DNA of 64,000 nucleotides from an uncultured Acidimicrobiales bacterium (GTDB lineage Bacteria > Actinomycetota > Acidimicrobiia > Acidimicrobiales > SHLQ01): NCBI GenBank assembly GCA_938038785.1, contig CALHTB010000062.1:49471-113470 (forward strand), in the 5' to 3' direction. Of this stretch, positions 40,836-49,932 are shown piece by piece. A program made the position numbers and the translations under genes. The notes beneath the pieces are model-generated. The model was not told the DNA's origin. It saw nothing but the letters and a program-made list of their open reading frames with translations, and searched no databases. The stretch's first letter is position 1. Each line of letters starts with the position of its first letter.

Positions 40836-42110
40836 GTGAAACTACGACAGTTATTCGCACTGTTGCTGGCGCTGGCTCTAGTGGCCGCTGCATGCGGCAG
40901 CGATGGCGGAACCGACACCGCAGAGGCTGAGACCGATTCGGGCGACTCAACCGACGAGGCCATGGAAGACGATGAAGCCATGGAGGACAGCGGCTCTTCG
41001 GCAGGCCTTGACATCGACGCCATCATGGCTGCTGATCTCAGCAACTGCGCTGACGCGCCCACCGGCGATCCAATCAGGGTCGGCATGGTCATGGACTTCA
41101 GCGAAGCCGCAGGCTTCGTCGACGTTCCCGGCAGCGAGTTCACGCCATACGTGGCAAGCCTGATCAACTGCAACGGCGGCATCAACGGCCAGCCCGTCGA
41201 GGTTGACGTTCGCGAATCCGGCGACGACCCGGCGCTCGCAACCCAAGAGCTCATCGACTGGGGTGCACACTTCTTCATCGGCCCACCGTTTGCCGACGCA
41301 ACACTGCCGATGCAACAAACCGGTGGTGGCGAATACGCCATCTTCGCCGCAGCATCAACCGAACCGACGCTCGCTGACGCAGCGAACAACACGTTCCTCG
41401 TGACCTTCGATGACGTGGGCCAATCGACCGCGTCAGCTGAGTTTGCACTTGAGCAGGGCCTGACTCGGGCGATCATCTTCACCGAAGGTGAAGGCGTTCC
41501 GTACTCGGGCGTCAACCCCGACGCGTTTAAGGCAGCGTTTGAAGCTGGCGGTGGCGAAATCGTCAGCGAACAGACCTACGCGTGGTTCGTCGACACCGAC
41601 TTCTCAAGCCAAGTCAACGAGATCGCAGGCGTCGCCGACGGCACCGAGGTCTTCTTTTCCGCCGCTGCGCACTTCCAAATCACCGCACTTCGAGCTCAGA
41701 TGGAAGGCCAAGGCCTCAACGACATCACGTATATGGGCACCGATGCATTCGACGCCACCGGAGCTTCGGCTGACCCTACGGCCGAGGGGTTCGTTCATAC
41801 GCCGCACTACCTCATCGAGCCAGGCGGCACCTTCGAGTCCGTTCTCGCAGATTCTGGTGTTGCAAGCGACGCCCCGGCGTTCATGCCGCTCTACATCGAT
41901 TCGATGTTCCTTGGAATCCAGGGCATTCTCGACTGTGGTTGCGACGACCCAGCGGGAATTGCCGAGGCAGTCAAGAACATCTCGGGCTTCGAAGGCGTAA
42001 GCGGAACCATCACGTACGCCGGCACCAACGGCATTCCACCGAAGGCCGTTCCGGTCGCTCAGGTCCAAGCCGGCGGTGGCGGAAGCGTCCTACTCGACAC
42101 GATCGGCTAG
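40836..42110 (+). CDS. branched-chain amino acid-type ABC transporter substrate-binding lipoprotein
   Basis: 424 residues; GTG 40836 follows GAGGGGGAAG. Signal peptide with lipobox LVAAAC at about residues 15-20, an acidic Asp/Glu-rich linker (25-55) and a periplasmic-binding fold type 1 (IRVGMVMDFSEAAG). It captures a small substrate outside the membrane for the Liv-type permease encoded downstream. The real ligand need not be an amino acid. Confidence 0.92.
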   Translation: MKLRQLFALLLALALVAAACGSDGGTDTAEAETDSGDSTDEAMEDDEAMEDSGSSAGLDIDAIMAADLSNCADAPTGDPIRVGMVMDFSEAAGFVDVPGSEFTPYVASLINCNGGINGQPVEVDVRESGDDPALATQELIDWGAHFFIGPPFADATLPMQQTGGGEYAIFAAASTEPTLADAANNTFLVTFDDVGQSTASAEFALEQGLTRAIIFTEGEGVPYSGVNPDAFKAAFEAGGGEIVSEQTYAWFVDTDFSSQVNEIAGVADGTEVFFSAAAHFQITALRAQMEGQGLNDITYMGTDAFDATGASADPTAEGFVHTPHYLIEPGGTFESVLADSGVASDAPAFMPLYIDSMFLGIQGILDCGCDDPAGIAEAVKNISGFEGVSGTITYAGTNGIPPKAVPVAQVQAGGGGSVLLDTIG

Positions 42111-42121
42111 TTCCCTCCAAC

Positions 42122-42823
42122 ATGCTCGAAGTGTCGGGACTTACAACTACATACGGTGCAATTGCTGCACTTCGAGATGCAAGCCTGACCGTTGGGGCAG
42201 GTGAGGTCGTTGGCCTCATCGGCCCCAACGGGGCAGGAAAGACAACGTTGCTCGGTTCGATCGCCGGGCTCCTGCCAATAAGCGCCGGCACGATCACCTT
42301 CGATGGTGGCGACATCACGTCGACAGCGCCGGAGAAGATTCTGCGATCGGGATTGGCGCTGGTGCCGGAGCATCGGCGGATCTTTGCCGACATGACGGTC
42401 GAAGAGAACCTGAAGATCGGCGGTATCACCACCAAAAGCTCCGAACGAGCCCAGCTGCTCGACGAGATGGCCGACCTGTTCCCGGTGCTACGTCAGAAAT
42501 GGGACACGCCCGCGGGCTATATGTCGGGCGGCGAAGCCCAGCAACTCGCCATCGCCCGGGCGCTCATGTCGAAGCCCAAGCTCATCATGATGGACGAACC
42601 GTCGCTCGGCCTGGCCCCGATCCTGGTCGACCTCGTGTTCGAACTTCTCGAGACCCTCCGAAGTCAGGGCCGCACCATTGTCGTCGTTGAACAGAACGCG
42701 ACCCGAATGCTCGAAGTCGCCGACCGCGCCTATGTGCTTCGCAGCGGTGAGATCGTCGCTGACGGCACGGGACAAGAGCTCCTTGACCGCTCCGACCTTT
42801 TTGACACGTTCGTAGGGGGTTAA
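42122..42823 (+). CDS. livF: ABC transporter ATP-binding protein, LivF type
   Basis: 233 residues. Walker A GPNGAGKT, the signature YMSGGEAQQLAIARAL (with SGGEA), Walker B LIMMDEPSLGLAP and H-loop region VVVEQNA all fit LivF. ATG 42122 starts 11 bases after the binding-protein stop. Confidence 0.95.
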   Translation: MLEVSGLTTTYGAIAALRDASLTVGAGEVVGLIGPNGAGKTTLLGSIAGLLPISAGTITFDGGDITSTAPEKILRSGLALVPEHRRIFADMTVEENLKIGGITTKSSERAQLLDEMADLFPVLRQKWDTPAGYMSGGEAQQLAIARALMSKPKLIMMDEPSLGLAPILVDLVFELLETLRSQGRTIVVVEQNATRMLEVADRAYVLRSGEIVADGTGQELLDRSDLFDTFVGG

Positions 42824-42827
42824 GGCA

Positions 42828-43715
42828 TTGTCGGAACTTCTCCAGAACCTGATCGATGGCTTAGGCCGAGGCAGTATCTATGCCCTGCTCGCACTCGGGG
42901 TCGCCGTTGTGTTCGGCATCATGCACTTGCTCAATTTCGCCCATGGCGAGCTCATTACCATTCCCGGTTACCTCGCGTACTGGGCCTTCACCAACGACTG
43001 GACCTGGTGGGCGCTCGCCCCGGCCATCATCGTGAGTGCAGTTCTCGCCTCGCTCGTCATCGAACGGATTGCGTTCAGTCGAGTTCGCGGCGCCACCGAC
43101 TTCACGATGCTGCTCACGTCATTCGGGGTGCATTTCATCGTTGCGGCCGGGTTCTTGTTGTACGTGGGGGCTGGGGTGAAACAAATCGAACGACCCGGTT
43201 GGTTCGCAAACACCGTGAGCCTCGGTTCGCTCAACATTGAAGTGTTTGACCTCATCGTGATCGGGGCTACGTTCGCTGTTCTTGGGGCCACTACGTGGTT
43301 GCTTCAGCGCACCATGTTCGGTCTGGCCTTGCGCGCCGCCGCGTCGGACTTTGACACCGCACGCCTCATGGGGGTCAAGTCCGACTCGGTCATTCGCGGA
43401 GCTTTTGCGTTGTCCGGGTTTCTCGCCGGAATCGCAGGCGTTTTTTGGATCATGCGCGAGGGGCAGGTCACGCCAAGTGCCGGCATCAACCCCATGCTTC
43501 AGGGTGTGCTCGCAGCCCTCATCGGCGGCCTGGGGAGCTTGCGAGGCGCCGTGCTCGGTGGGTTCGTTCTCGGCCTGGCAGAAGTCCTGTTGCGCTCGTG
43601 GCTGCCAGTCGACATCCAGAACCTGACGACCGGCTTTGTCTTCGTCATGATTGCGTTGCTGTTTATCTTCCGTCCCGGCGGACTGCTGTCGGTGCCGCAG
43701 GTGGAGCGCGTCTGA
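42828..43715 (+). CDS. livH: branched-chain ABC transporter permease, LivH type
   Basis: 295 residues with about eight membrane helices and the LivH start GLGRGSIYALLALGVAVVFG and HLLNFAHGE motif. TTG start four bases after livF. Its stop TGA overlaps the next ATG. Confidence 0.93.
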   Translation: MSELLQNLIDGLGRGSIYALLALGVAVVFGIMHLLNFAHGELITIPGYLAYWAFTNDWTWWALAPAIIVSAVLASLVIERIAFSRVRGATDFTMLLTSFGVHFIVAAGFLLYVGAGVKQIERPGWFANTVSLGSLNIEVFDLIVIGATFAVLGATTWLLQRTMFGLALRAAASDFDTARLMGVKSDSVIRGAFALSGFLAGIAGVFWIMREGQVTPSAGINPMLQGVLAALIGGLGSLRGAVLGGFVLGLAEVLLRSWLPVDIQNLTTGFVFVMIALLFIFRPGGLLSVPQVERV

Positions 43716-45586
43716 TGCTCTCGCGTTCCTTTCCCCAGACACGGCGAGATGTCGCGTTTCCAGTTATCGGGTCGATCGTCCTGTTCATCGTCCTTTTGGG
43801 CGGCGGGATGCTGTACCAAACCATCCTCGGCAACGGCTCGGCTGAGCGACTCGTCACCACAATGCTCATCGACGCAATCATCGTCGTCGGCATTCAGATC
43901 TACATCGGCAACACCGGCATTTTGTCGTTCGGTCACATTGGGTTCGGCGCAATCGCCGGCTATATCTTTGCGGTTTATGCAATCTCCCCGGAGGAAAAGC
44001 TCAAGCGCATTCCGATGGCCCCCTTCGGGCTGACCGACACCCAGGTGAGCCCGACGGTCGCAATCGTGATCGCCGTTGCAGTCACCCTCGTGTTCGCACT
44101 CATCGTCGGAATCGGCCTCGCCCGGTCGGGGGCCCAGTCGGGTTCTGTGGCTGCGACCGTCATCACGCTCGCGTTGCTGTTCGTAACCCACGAAGTCGCC
44201 AAGAGCTGGCCCGAGCTCACCGGCGGCAACCGTGGCGGAATCTCTTTCGGAATCGGCGAATCGCTCAAGACCCGGTTGCCGATTTTGGCGATGTTGTTCG
44301 CTGCGTTGCTGGTGGCCAGGCTCTATGGGCAATCGCGAAGCGGCAAGCTCGCGGTCGCGGCCCGAGAAGACAACCTTGCGGCTAGGGCCATGGGGGTCAA
44401 CCCCCTCGTCCAGCAGATGGTGGCGCTGCTGATCTCGGTGATCGTGGTGTCGGTTGGGTCATCGCTGCGGGTCTGGCAGATCGGCTCGATCCTTCCCGAC
44501 CGTTTCTTCTTCGACTACGCGATGCTCACGCTCGTCATGCTCATCGTCGGTGGCCGCAACTCGGTCACCGGTGCTGTGCTCGGGGTTGCGGTCATGACCG
44601 CTGCCCGCGAGCTTGCCCGCCGACTTGGCCAGGACGGCTTCGAGGTCTTCGGTATCGGGCTCGACGATGCCCCCCTCGACTGGGTGTTCCGCGAGAACCT
44701 GAACAGCGTCGTACTTGGCCTTGCCATGGTCGGGTTTATGATCTGGCGGCCAACGGGCATTCTTGAGGATTGGGAGTTCGATCAGTGGCTGTACTCCAAG
44801 TTCGGACGCGGCGACGAGAGCGAACCAGAGCGTCTTGCCGAACTCGACAACATTCCGGACGTTCGATTCGATGCTTCGGGGATCAATGTGGCCTTCGGTG
44901 GCTTTAAGGCGCTGACGAATGCAGGCATCGAAGCTGCGGCAGGGGAGATCGTCGGAATTATCGGCCCAAATGGCGCCGGTAAGACAACGTTTGTCAACGT
45001 GATCACTGGAATGGTCGAGCCTCAAAGCGGTGAGTTTTCGATCGACGGCGAAGACCTCGCTGGTAAGGCCTCGTACGAACTTTCTCGAAGTGGTCTCGTC
45101 CGGACGTTCCAGAACCTCCGACTGTTCGGGGCTCTCACCGTGCGCGAGAACGTCGAGATCGCCGCATTGGTTGCTCAAGAACATCGGAGCGAACGAACCC
45201 TTCGAGACGTCGATTCGCTTATGGCCGAGGCTGGGCTCTGGGAGCACCGCGATCGCCGGGCCCGCGAGCTCGACTACGGCAATTCGCGCAGACTTGAGCT
45301 TGCTCGAGCCGCCGCGATGGCGCCTTCATTCATGTTGCTCGATGAACCAACGAGTGGCATGAGCGACACCGAGTCGATCACAATGATCGAACAGGTGCGC
45401 CATATGGCGGCAACCGTTGGGGCCGGTGTAATAGTCATCGACCATGACCTCGCCTTTATCACCGGCATCTCCGATCGAATCTACGTGTTCGACCAAGGTG
45501 AGGTAATCGCGCAAGGAACTCCAGCTGAGGTGCAGGCGAATCCTCAGGTGCAAGCCGCGTATCTCGGATCGGCGGCCATGACGTGA
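43715..45586 (+). CDS. LivM-LivG fusion: permease plus ATP-binding protein
   Basis: 623 residues. The first 335 form a LivM permease (eight or more helices; GNTGILSFGHIGFGAIAGY motif), the rest a LivG ATPase from about residue 385: Walker A GPNGAGKT, Q-loop VRTFQN, a modified signature DYGNSRRLELARA and Walker B FMLLDEPTSG. The two subunits are normally separate genes. The fusion fixes one permease-ATPase pair; LivF supplies the other ATPase. Confidence 0.93.
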   Translation: MLSRSFPQTRRDVAFPVIGSIVLFIVLLGGGMLYQTILGNGSAERLVTTMLIDAIIVVGIQIYIGNTGILSFGHIGFGAIAGYIFAVYAISPEEKLKRIPMAPFGLTDTQVSPTVAIVIAVAVTLVFALIVGIGLARSGAQSGSVAATVITLALLFVTHEVAKSWPELTGGNRGGISFGIGESLKTRLPILAMLFAALLVARLYGQSRSGKLAVAAREDNLAARAMGVNPLVQQMVALLISVIVVSVGSSLRVWQIGSILPDRFFFDYAMLTLVMLIVGGRNSVTGAVLGVAVMTAARELARRLGQDGFEVFGIGLDDAPLDWVFRENLNSVVLGLAMVGFMIWRPTGILEDWEFDQWLYSKFGRGDESEPERLAELDNIPDVRFDASGINVAFGGFKALTNAGIEAAAGEIVGIIGPNGAGKTTFVNVITGMVEPQSGEFSIDGEDLAGKASYELSRSGLVRTFQNLRLFGALTVRENVEIAALVAQEHRSERTLRDVDSLMAEAGLWEHRDRRARELDYGNSRRLELARAAAMAPSFMLLDEPTSGMSDTESITMIEQVRHMAATVGAGVIVIDHDLAFITGISDRIYVFDQGEVIAQGTPAEVQANPQVQAAYLGSAAMT

Positions 45587-46236
45587 CTCGTATCACCCGA
45601 GGCGGCTTGGCCGAGGAAGTCGTAGCCCATGTACGCGACCAGATCTTGCGTGGCGAGCTGCGACCGGGCCAGAAAATTGATCAGGAACAGATAGCTGAAG
45701 ACCTCGACGTCAGCAGATCGCCGATCCGCGAAGGTCTTGTTGTGCTCGGCAAAGAGGGGTTGCTCGAGATCACTCCGCGTCGAGGAGCGTTCGTCGCCGA
45801 AATCTCTCGCGCCGACGTGGTCGACCACTACGAGCTCTTTGGGCTTATCGCTGGGCGGGTGGCAGCTATGGCGGCCACGACGTTTACCGACGAGCAACGA
45901 GCCGAACTTCAGCACATTCATGTGCTCTTCACTGAAGCGAGTGACGACGAAGCGGCGAGACTCAATCATGAGTTTCACCAGCTGATCAACGGCGCAGCGC
46001 CGCGCCGTACCCGGTGGCTTATTAGGCACTTGGAGCGTTCGATTCCAGCGGGCTTCTTTGAACGAACCCCCGGCTGGAAGTCTGAAGCAGTCGCCGATCA
46101 CCAAACCATCGTCGACGCAATCGTGGACCAAGATGCCGACGCTGCCCGACAGGCAATGGAATTGCATCTTCACGAAGCGGGAGTAGCTGCTTCGAACGCG
46201 CTCGAGGCATCCGGTTTCTGGGAGGAGAGCGAATGA
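45583..46236 (+). CDS. GntR-family regulator with FCD domain
   Basis: 217 residues: winged-helix DNA-binding part (about 1-70, with SRSPIREGLVVLGKEGLLE) and an all-helical FCD ligand-binding part whose metal-binding Asp and His residues (NHEFHQLI, DHQTIVDAI) are retained. GTG start overlapping the fusion-gene stop by four bases. It probably controls the importer and catabolic genes through the TTGTATACAA site at 40764, released by a carboxylate-type ligand. Confidence 0.92.
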   Translation: MTRITRGGLAEEVVAHVRDQILRGELRPGQKIDQEQIAEDLDVSRSPIREGLVVLGKEGLLEITPRRGAFVAEISRADVVDHYELFGLIAGRVAAMAATTFTDEQRAELQHIHVLFTEASDDEAARLNHEFHQLINGAAPRRTRWLIRHLERSIPAGFFERTPGWKSEAVADHQTIVDAIVDQDADAARQAMELHLHEAGVAASNALEASGFWEESE

Positions 46237-47402
46237 TCGATAGGACAGACGAACAACACGACGTCATCCGGTCTGAAGTTCGACGGTTGTGCGACAAGTA
46301 CGGCAACCAGTACTGGCGCGGCCTCGAACCGTCGACCTACCCCGAAGAGTTCGTTGCCGAGCTCACATCCCAGGGCTGGCTCGGGGCGCTCATCCCCGAG
46401 GAATACGGTGGTGGTGGCCTCAGCCTTGGCGGGGCGTCGGTCATTCTGGAAGAAATCTCTGCCAGCGGAGGCAACCCGAGCGCGTGCCACGCACAGATGT
46501 ACGTCATGGGCACGGTGCTTCGGCACGGCTCCGAAGAGCAAAAGCAGAAATACCTTCCCCAGGTCGCCGACGGCCGCAAGCGCCTTCAGGCGTTTGGTAT
46601 CACCGAACCCGGCGCCGGGTCGAACACCACTGCCATAACCACCCGAGCCGTCAAAGACGGCGACGTCTATCGGGTGAACGGCCAGAAGATTTGGACGAGT
46701 CGAGCCGAACACTCCGACCTTATGGTGTTGCTCGCTCGCACGTCACCGGCCGATGAGGTCGAGAACCGACTCGATGGCCTGTCGGTGTTCCTTATCGAGA
46801 TGCGCAACGACGATGGCACTCTTGTCGATGGGCTGACGATCAACCCGATCGAGACGATGATGAACCACAGCACGACCGAGGTCTTCTTCGACGGCGTGGA
46901 GATCCCCGCCGACTCGCTGATCGGCACGGAGGGGCAGGGGTTTCGCCACATCCTTGGCGGTATGAATGCCGAGCGCATCCTTATTGCATCGGAGTGCATA
47001 GGTGACGGGCGGTTCTTCATCGAACGTGGCAGCGCATATGCGCGTGAGCGTGAGGTCTTCGGACGGCCGATCGGCCAGAACCAGGGCGTCCAGTTCCCCC
47101 TTGCCAAAGCGCACATTCAGATCGAGGCTGCGGACCTGATGCGGTGGAAGGCCGCCGACCTCTACGACCAGGGCGAGCCCCATGGAGTAGAGGCCAACAT
47201 GGCCAAACTGCTTGCGAGCGAAGCATCGTGGGCGGCAGGCAACGCCTGCCTCGATACCCACGGGGGTTTCGGGTTTGCTGCCGAGTACGACATCGAACGC
47301 AAGCTTCGAGAAACACGGCTGTACCAAGTCGCCCCGATCAACAACAACCTGATCCTGGCGTTCGTTGGGCAGAAGTGCCTCGACCTACCAAAGAGCTACT
47401 AG
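46233..47402 (+). CDS. acyl-CoA dehydrogenase family protein
   Basis: 389 residues with the ACAD pattern: ITEPGAGSNTT for FAD and substrate binding (about 127-137), KIWTSRAEHSD near 150, RILIASECIGDGRFF near 250, and a C-terminal AGNACLDTHGGFGFAAEYDIER with the usual late region. It overlaps the GntR gene by four bases. It oxidises an acyl-CoA-like or related substrate. Confidence 0.93.
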   Translation: MIDRTDEQHDVIRSEVRRLCDKYGNQYWRGLEPSTYPEEFVAELTSQGWLGALIPEEYGGGGLSLGGASVILEEISASGGNPSACHAQMYVMGTVLRHGSEEQKQKYLPQVADGRKRLQAFGITEPGAGSNTTAITTRAVKDGDVYRVNGQKIWTSRAEHSDLMVLLARTSPADEVENRLDGLSVFLIEMRNDDGTLVDGLTINPIETMMNHSTTEVFFDGVEIPADSLIGTEGQGFRHILGGMNAERILIASECIGDGRFFIERGSAYAREREVFGRPIGQNQGVQFPLAKAHIQIEAADLMRWKAADLYDQGEPHGVEANMAKLLASEASWAAGNACLDTHGGFGFAAEYDIERKLRETRLYQVAPINNNLILAFVGQKCLDLPKSY

Positions 47403-47412
47403 AGGAGAACCC

Positions 47413-48390
47413 ATGCGTGCCGTTGTACTCGATGCTCCCAACACCGCACTCCGAGTGGTTGATGACCACGCGGCCCCCGAAGCTCGGGACGGCCTTGTCC
47501 TCGATGTCACCGCGTGTGGCGTGTGCCATTCGGATCTTCACGTCGCCAATGGTGACTTTGGCACGGGCAAGCCAATCATCCTCGGACATGAGGTAACGGG
47601 CGTTCACCCCGAGTTGGGTCCCGTGATGCTCTACGCCCCGTGGGGGTGCTTGGACTGCCAAGAATGCGCCGAGCATAACGAGATGATCTGCTCGAACTCG
47701 ACCGAGGCGGGCCTGTTCACCAATGGCGGCTACGCCGAGCAAATGTACGTGCCCGACGTCCGCTACCTCGCCCCGCTTGACGGTCTGGACTCGTTTGCCT
47801 CGGCACCGCTTGCGTGTGGAGGTCTCACCGCATATCGCGCGGTGCTTCAGGGCCTCGACAGGCTCCGCGAACGCGGCTCGGAGGCTAAAGCGCTCGTCAT
47901 CGGGGCCGGCGGCCTCGGGCAATTTGCGATTCGCTACCTTCGGCTCTTGAGCGACGCGCATGTCACTGCGCTCGACCTTTCCGAAGCAAAGCAAGCCACT
48001 GCGGTCGAGATCGGAGCGCACGCCTCGACCGGCCAGCTCGACGGTGATGCCCGGTTCGATCTCGTCATTGACTTCATCGGTGCCGAATCAACCCTTCGAA
48101 GCGCCGCTGAGTCGATCGCCAAACTCGGCACCGTGTGTGTTGTTGGGCTGGCAGGTGGTTCTGTGCCGTTCGGATTTGGCGCTGTGCCGCTCGAAGCGCG
48201 CTTCGTTGCAAGCGTGTGGGGGAGTCGAACCCAGTTGGACGACTTGCTCGACCTCGCTCGCCGCGAGCCAAGCATTGTGCAGCCCGTTGAAGTCATGGAC
48301 CTCGCCGATGCCCAGGCTGCCCACGATCGTCTTAGATCCGGCGACGTTCGGGGACGTATTGTTCTCGACATCGGAGGCGGTCGTGATTGA
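47413..48390 (+). CDS. zinc-dependent alcohol dehydrogenase
   Basis: 325 residues. ATG 47413 follows AGAGGAG. Catalytic zinc residues in CGVCHSDLH and GHEVTG, structural zinc cysteines in CLDCQECAEHNEMIC, and the NAD motif GAGGLGQFA near 167. It would oxidise an alcohol formed in the pathway or reduce an aldehyde. Confidence 0.93.
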   Translation: MRAVVLDAPNTALRVVDDHAAPEARDGLVLDVTACGVCHSDLHVANGDFGTGKPIILGHEVTGVHPELGPVMLYAPWGCLDCQECAEHNEMICSNSTEAGLFTNGGYAEQMYVPDVRYLAPLDGLDSFASAPLACGGLTAYRAVLQGLDRLRERGSEAKALVIGAGGLGQFAIRYLRLLSDAHVTALDLSEAKQATAVEIGAHASTGQLDGDARFDLVIDFIGAESTLRSAAESIAKLGTVCVVGLAGGSVPFGFGAVPLEARFVASVWGSRTQLDDLLDLARREPSIVQPVEVMDLADAQAAHDRLRSGDVRGRIVLDIGGGRD

Positions 48391-48420
48391 CGTAAGTGCG
48401 AGACGGATGTCGGGTAAGAG

Positions 48421-48570
48421 TCTTGGCGTCAAGAGGTGCAAACACGGATGTCGAGCGGAAGTCTCGACAGAAGAGATGTTGGCGTCAAGAGGTGCAAACA
48501 CGGATGTCGAGCGGAAGTCTCGACAAAAGAGATGTAAGACGGATGTCGAGCGGAAGTCTCGACAAAAATA
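48421..48570. repeat. tandem 56-base repeat with three CGGAAGT hairpins
   Basis: Hairpins at 48449-48469, 48505-48525 and 48544-48564 all have stem TGTCGAG/CTCGACA and loop CGGAAGT. The first two lie in 56-base units starting TTGGCGTCAAGAGGTGCAAA; the third lacks most of the unit. The last hairpin ends seven bases before the CAGGAG ribosome-binding site of the next gene. Confidence 0.85.
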
Positions 48571-48582
48571 CAGGAGCAAATA

Positions 48583-49932
48583 ATGACAGGAATTTCGGAG
48601 TCGATCGACAGCTTCAGTGCCGCGGTCGCCGCCAATGACGTTCACACGGTTGAGTTGGCGGTGCCCGACACCCAGGGTCATTTGCGCGGCAAGCGAATTC
48701 CGGCTCAGCGGTTTGTCGACAGTGTGTCGTCGGGCGGGGCCAACATTGCTGACGCGATGTTCGTGTTCGATATGCAAAACGATCTTCCTGACAACGAGTT
48801 TGTCAACATGGATACCGGCTATCTCGATGCCCACATCGTTCCCGACAACACCACCGGCCGTATCTTTAGCCACCGCCCCGGTTACGGCCTTGTGTTCGGC
48901 GACGCGATGAACGAACACGGTGATCCGCACCCGCTGGCGCCCCGCTCGGTGCTCGCAGCTCAGATCCAGCGCTGTCGAGATGCTGGCCTCGAGCCTGTCG
49001 TGGCTACCGAGATGGAGTTCTACCTGTGCAACGACGACTGGACGCCAGTCCAGGAGCACATCCAGTACAGCTCGCTGACCGATGGAATGGACTTCGAACC
49101 GGTGCTTGCCGACATGCGTGCTGCCCTTCTCGGCGCGGGCATTGAGGTTGAGGGGTCGAACGCCGAGTACGGGCCAGGTCAGTTCGAGATCAATGCCGGG
49201 TCTGCTGATGCAATGACCGCTGCTGACAACACGGTGCTGTTTAAGTCGATCGTGAAGCAGGTGGCGATGCAGCATGGGTTCAAAGCAACGTTTATGCCTA
49301 AGCCTTGGGCTGAACAATCGGGTTCTGGAATGCACGTGCACACCAGCCTTACCGCCGACGGAACCAACGCGTTCTCGAACTGCAACGACGGCCAGCCAAA
49401 CGAGCTGATGCGGCACTGGATGGGGGGCTTGCTCGAACATGCTGAGGCGATGACTTTGTTGGGTGCTCCGACATCGAATGGCCCCAAGCGCATCCGTCCG
49501 TATACGTTTGCGCCGACCCACGTGTGTTGGGGTCTCGATAACCGTACGGTGCTTGCTCGATGCATTGCCGAGAGCGGTTCGGGGGCGAACCGGGTCGAGT
49601 TTCGATCGGCTGGGGCTGACGCTAACCCGTATCTCATGATCGCTGGCATTCTGGCGGCCGGCACCGACGGCATCGAGCGAAGCCTCGACCCGGGTGCGAT
49701 GTCGGAGGGTGACCTCTACGGCAACCCTGGCGATCACGCCGCGCTGCCTACCGATCTGGCCGGTGCTATTGCCGCCTTCGACGGCAGCGACCTGGCGTCG
49801 CGGCTGGGCGATACCTTCAGCCGAAGCTACGTGTCGATTGCACAAGCTGAGGTCGCAATGGCTGCGGACAACAACCCAGAAGCTGATGACGTGAACGATT
49901 GGGAGCGCGAGCGCTTCATCGAGCACTGCTAA
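48583..49932 (+). CDS. glutamine synthetase-like ligase 1
   Basis: 449 residues of the GS fold: ATEMEFY, NAEYGPGQFEINAG, GSGMHVHTSL and the NRVEFRSAGADANPYL stretch hold the metal, ATP and glutamate ligands. Length and sequence fit the GlnA3/PuuA/gamma-glutamylamine synthetase branch rather than housekeeping GlnA. Such ligases add glutamate to amines as the first step of their breakdown. It is preceded by the tandem hairpins and followed by a P450 with overlapping stop/start. Confidence 0.9.
   Translation: MTGISESIDSFSAAVAANDVHTVELAVPDTQGHLRGKRIPAQRFVDSVSSGGANIADAMFVFDMQNDLPDNEFVNMDTGYLDAHIVPDNTTGRIFSHRPGYGLVFGDAMNEHGDPHPLAPRSVLAAQIQRCRDAGLEPVVATEMEFYLCNDDWTPVQEHIQYSSLTDGMDFEPVLADMRAALLGAGIEVEGSNAEYGPGQFEINAGSADAMTAADNTVLFKSIVKQVAMQHGFKATFMPKPWAEQSGSGMHVHTSLTADGTNAFSNCNDGQPNELMRHWMGGLLEHAEAMTLLGAPTSNGPKRIRPYTFAPTHVCWGLDNRTVLARCIAESGSGANRVEFRSAGADANPYLMIAGILAAGTDGIERSLDPGAMSEGDLYGNPGDHAALPTDLAGAIAAFDGSDLASRLGDTFSRSYVSIAQAEVAMAADNNPEADDVNDWERERFIEHC

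Noticed and set aside
48421..48570. CRISPR array
   Set aside because: The repeats are hairpins in near-identical 56-base units without variable spacers, and no cas gene is present.
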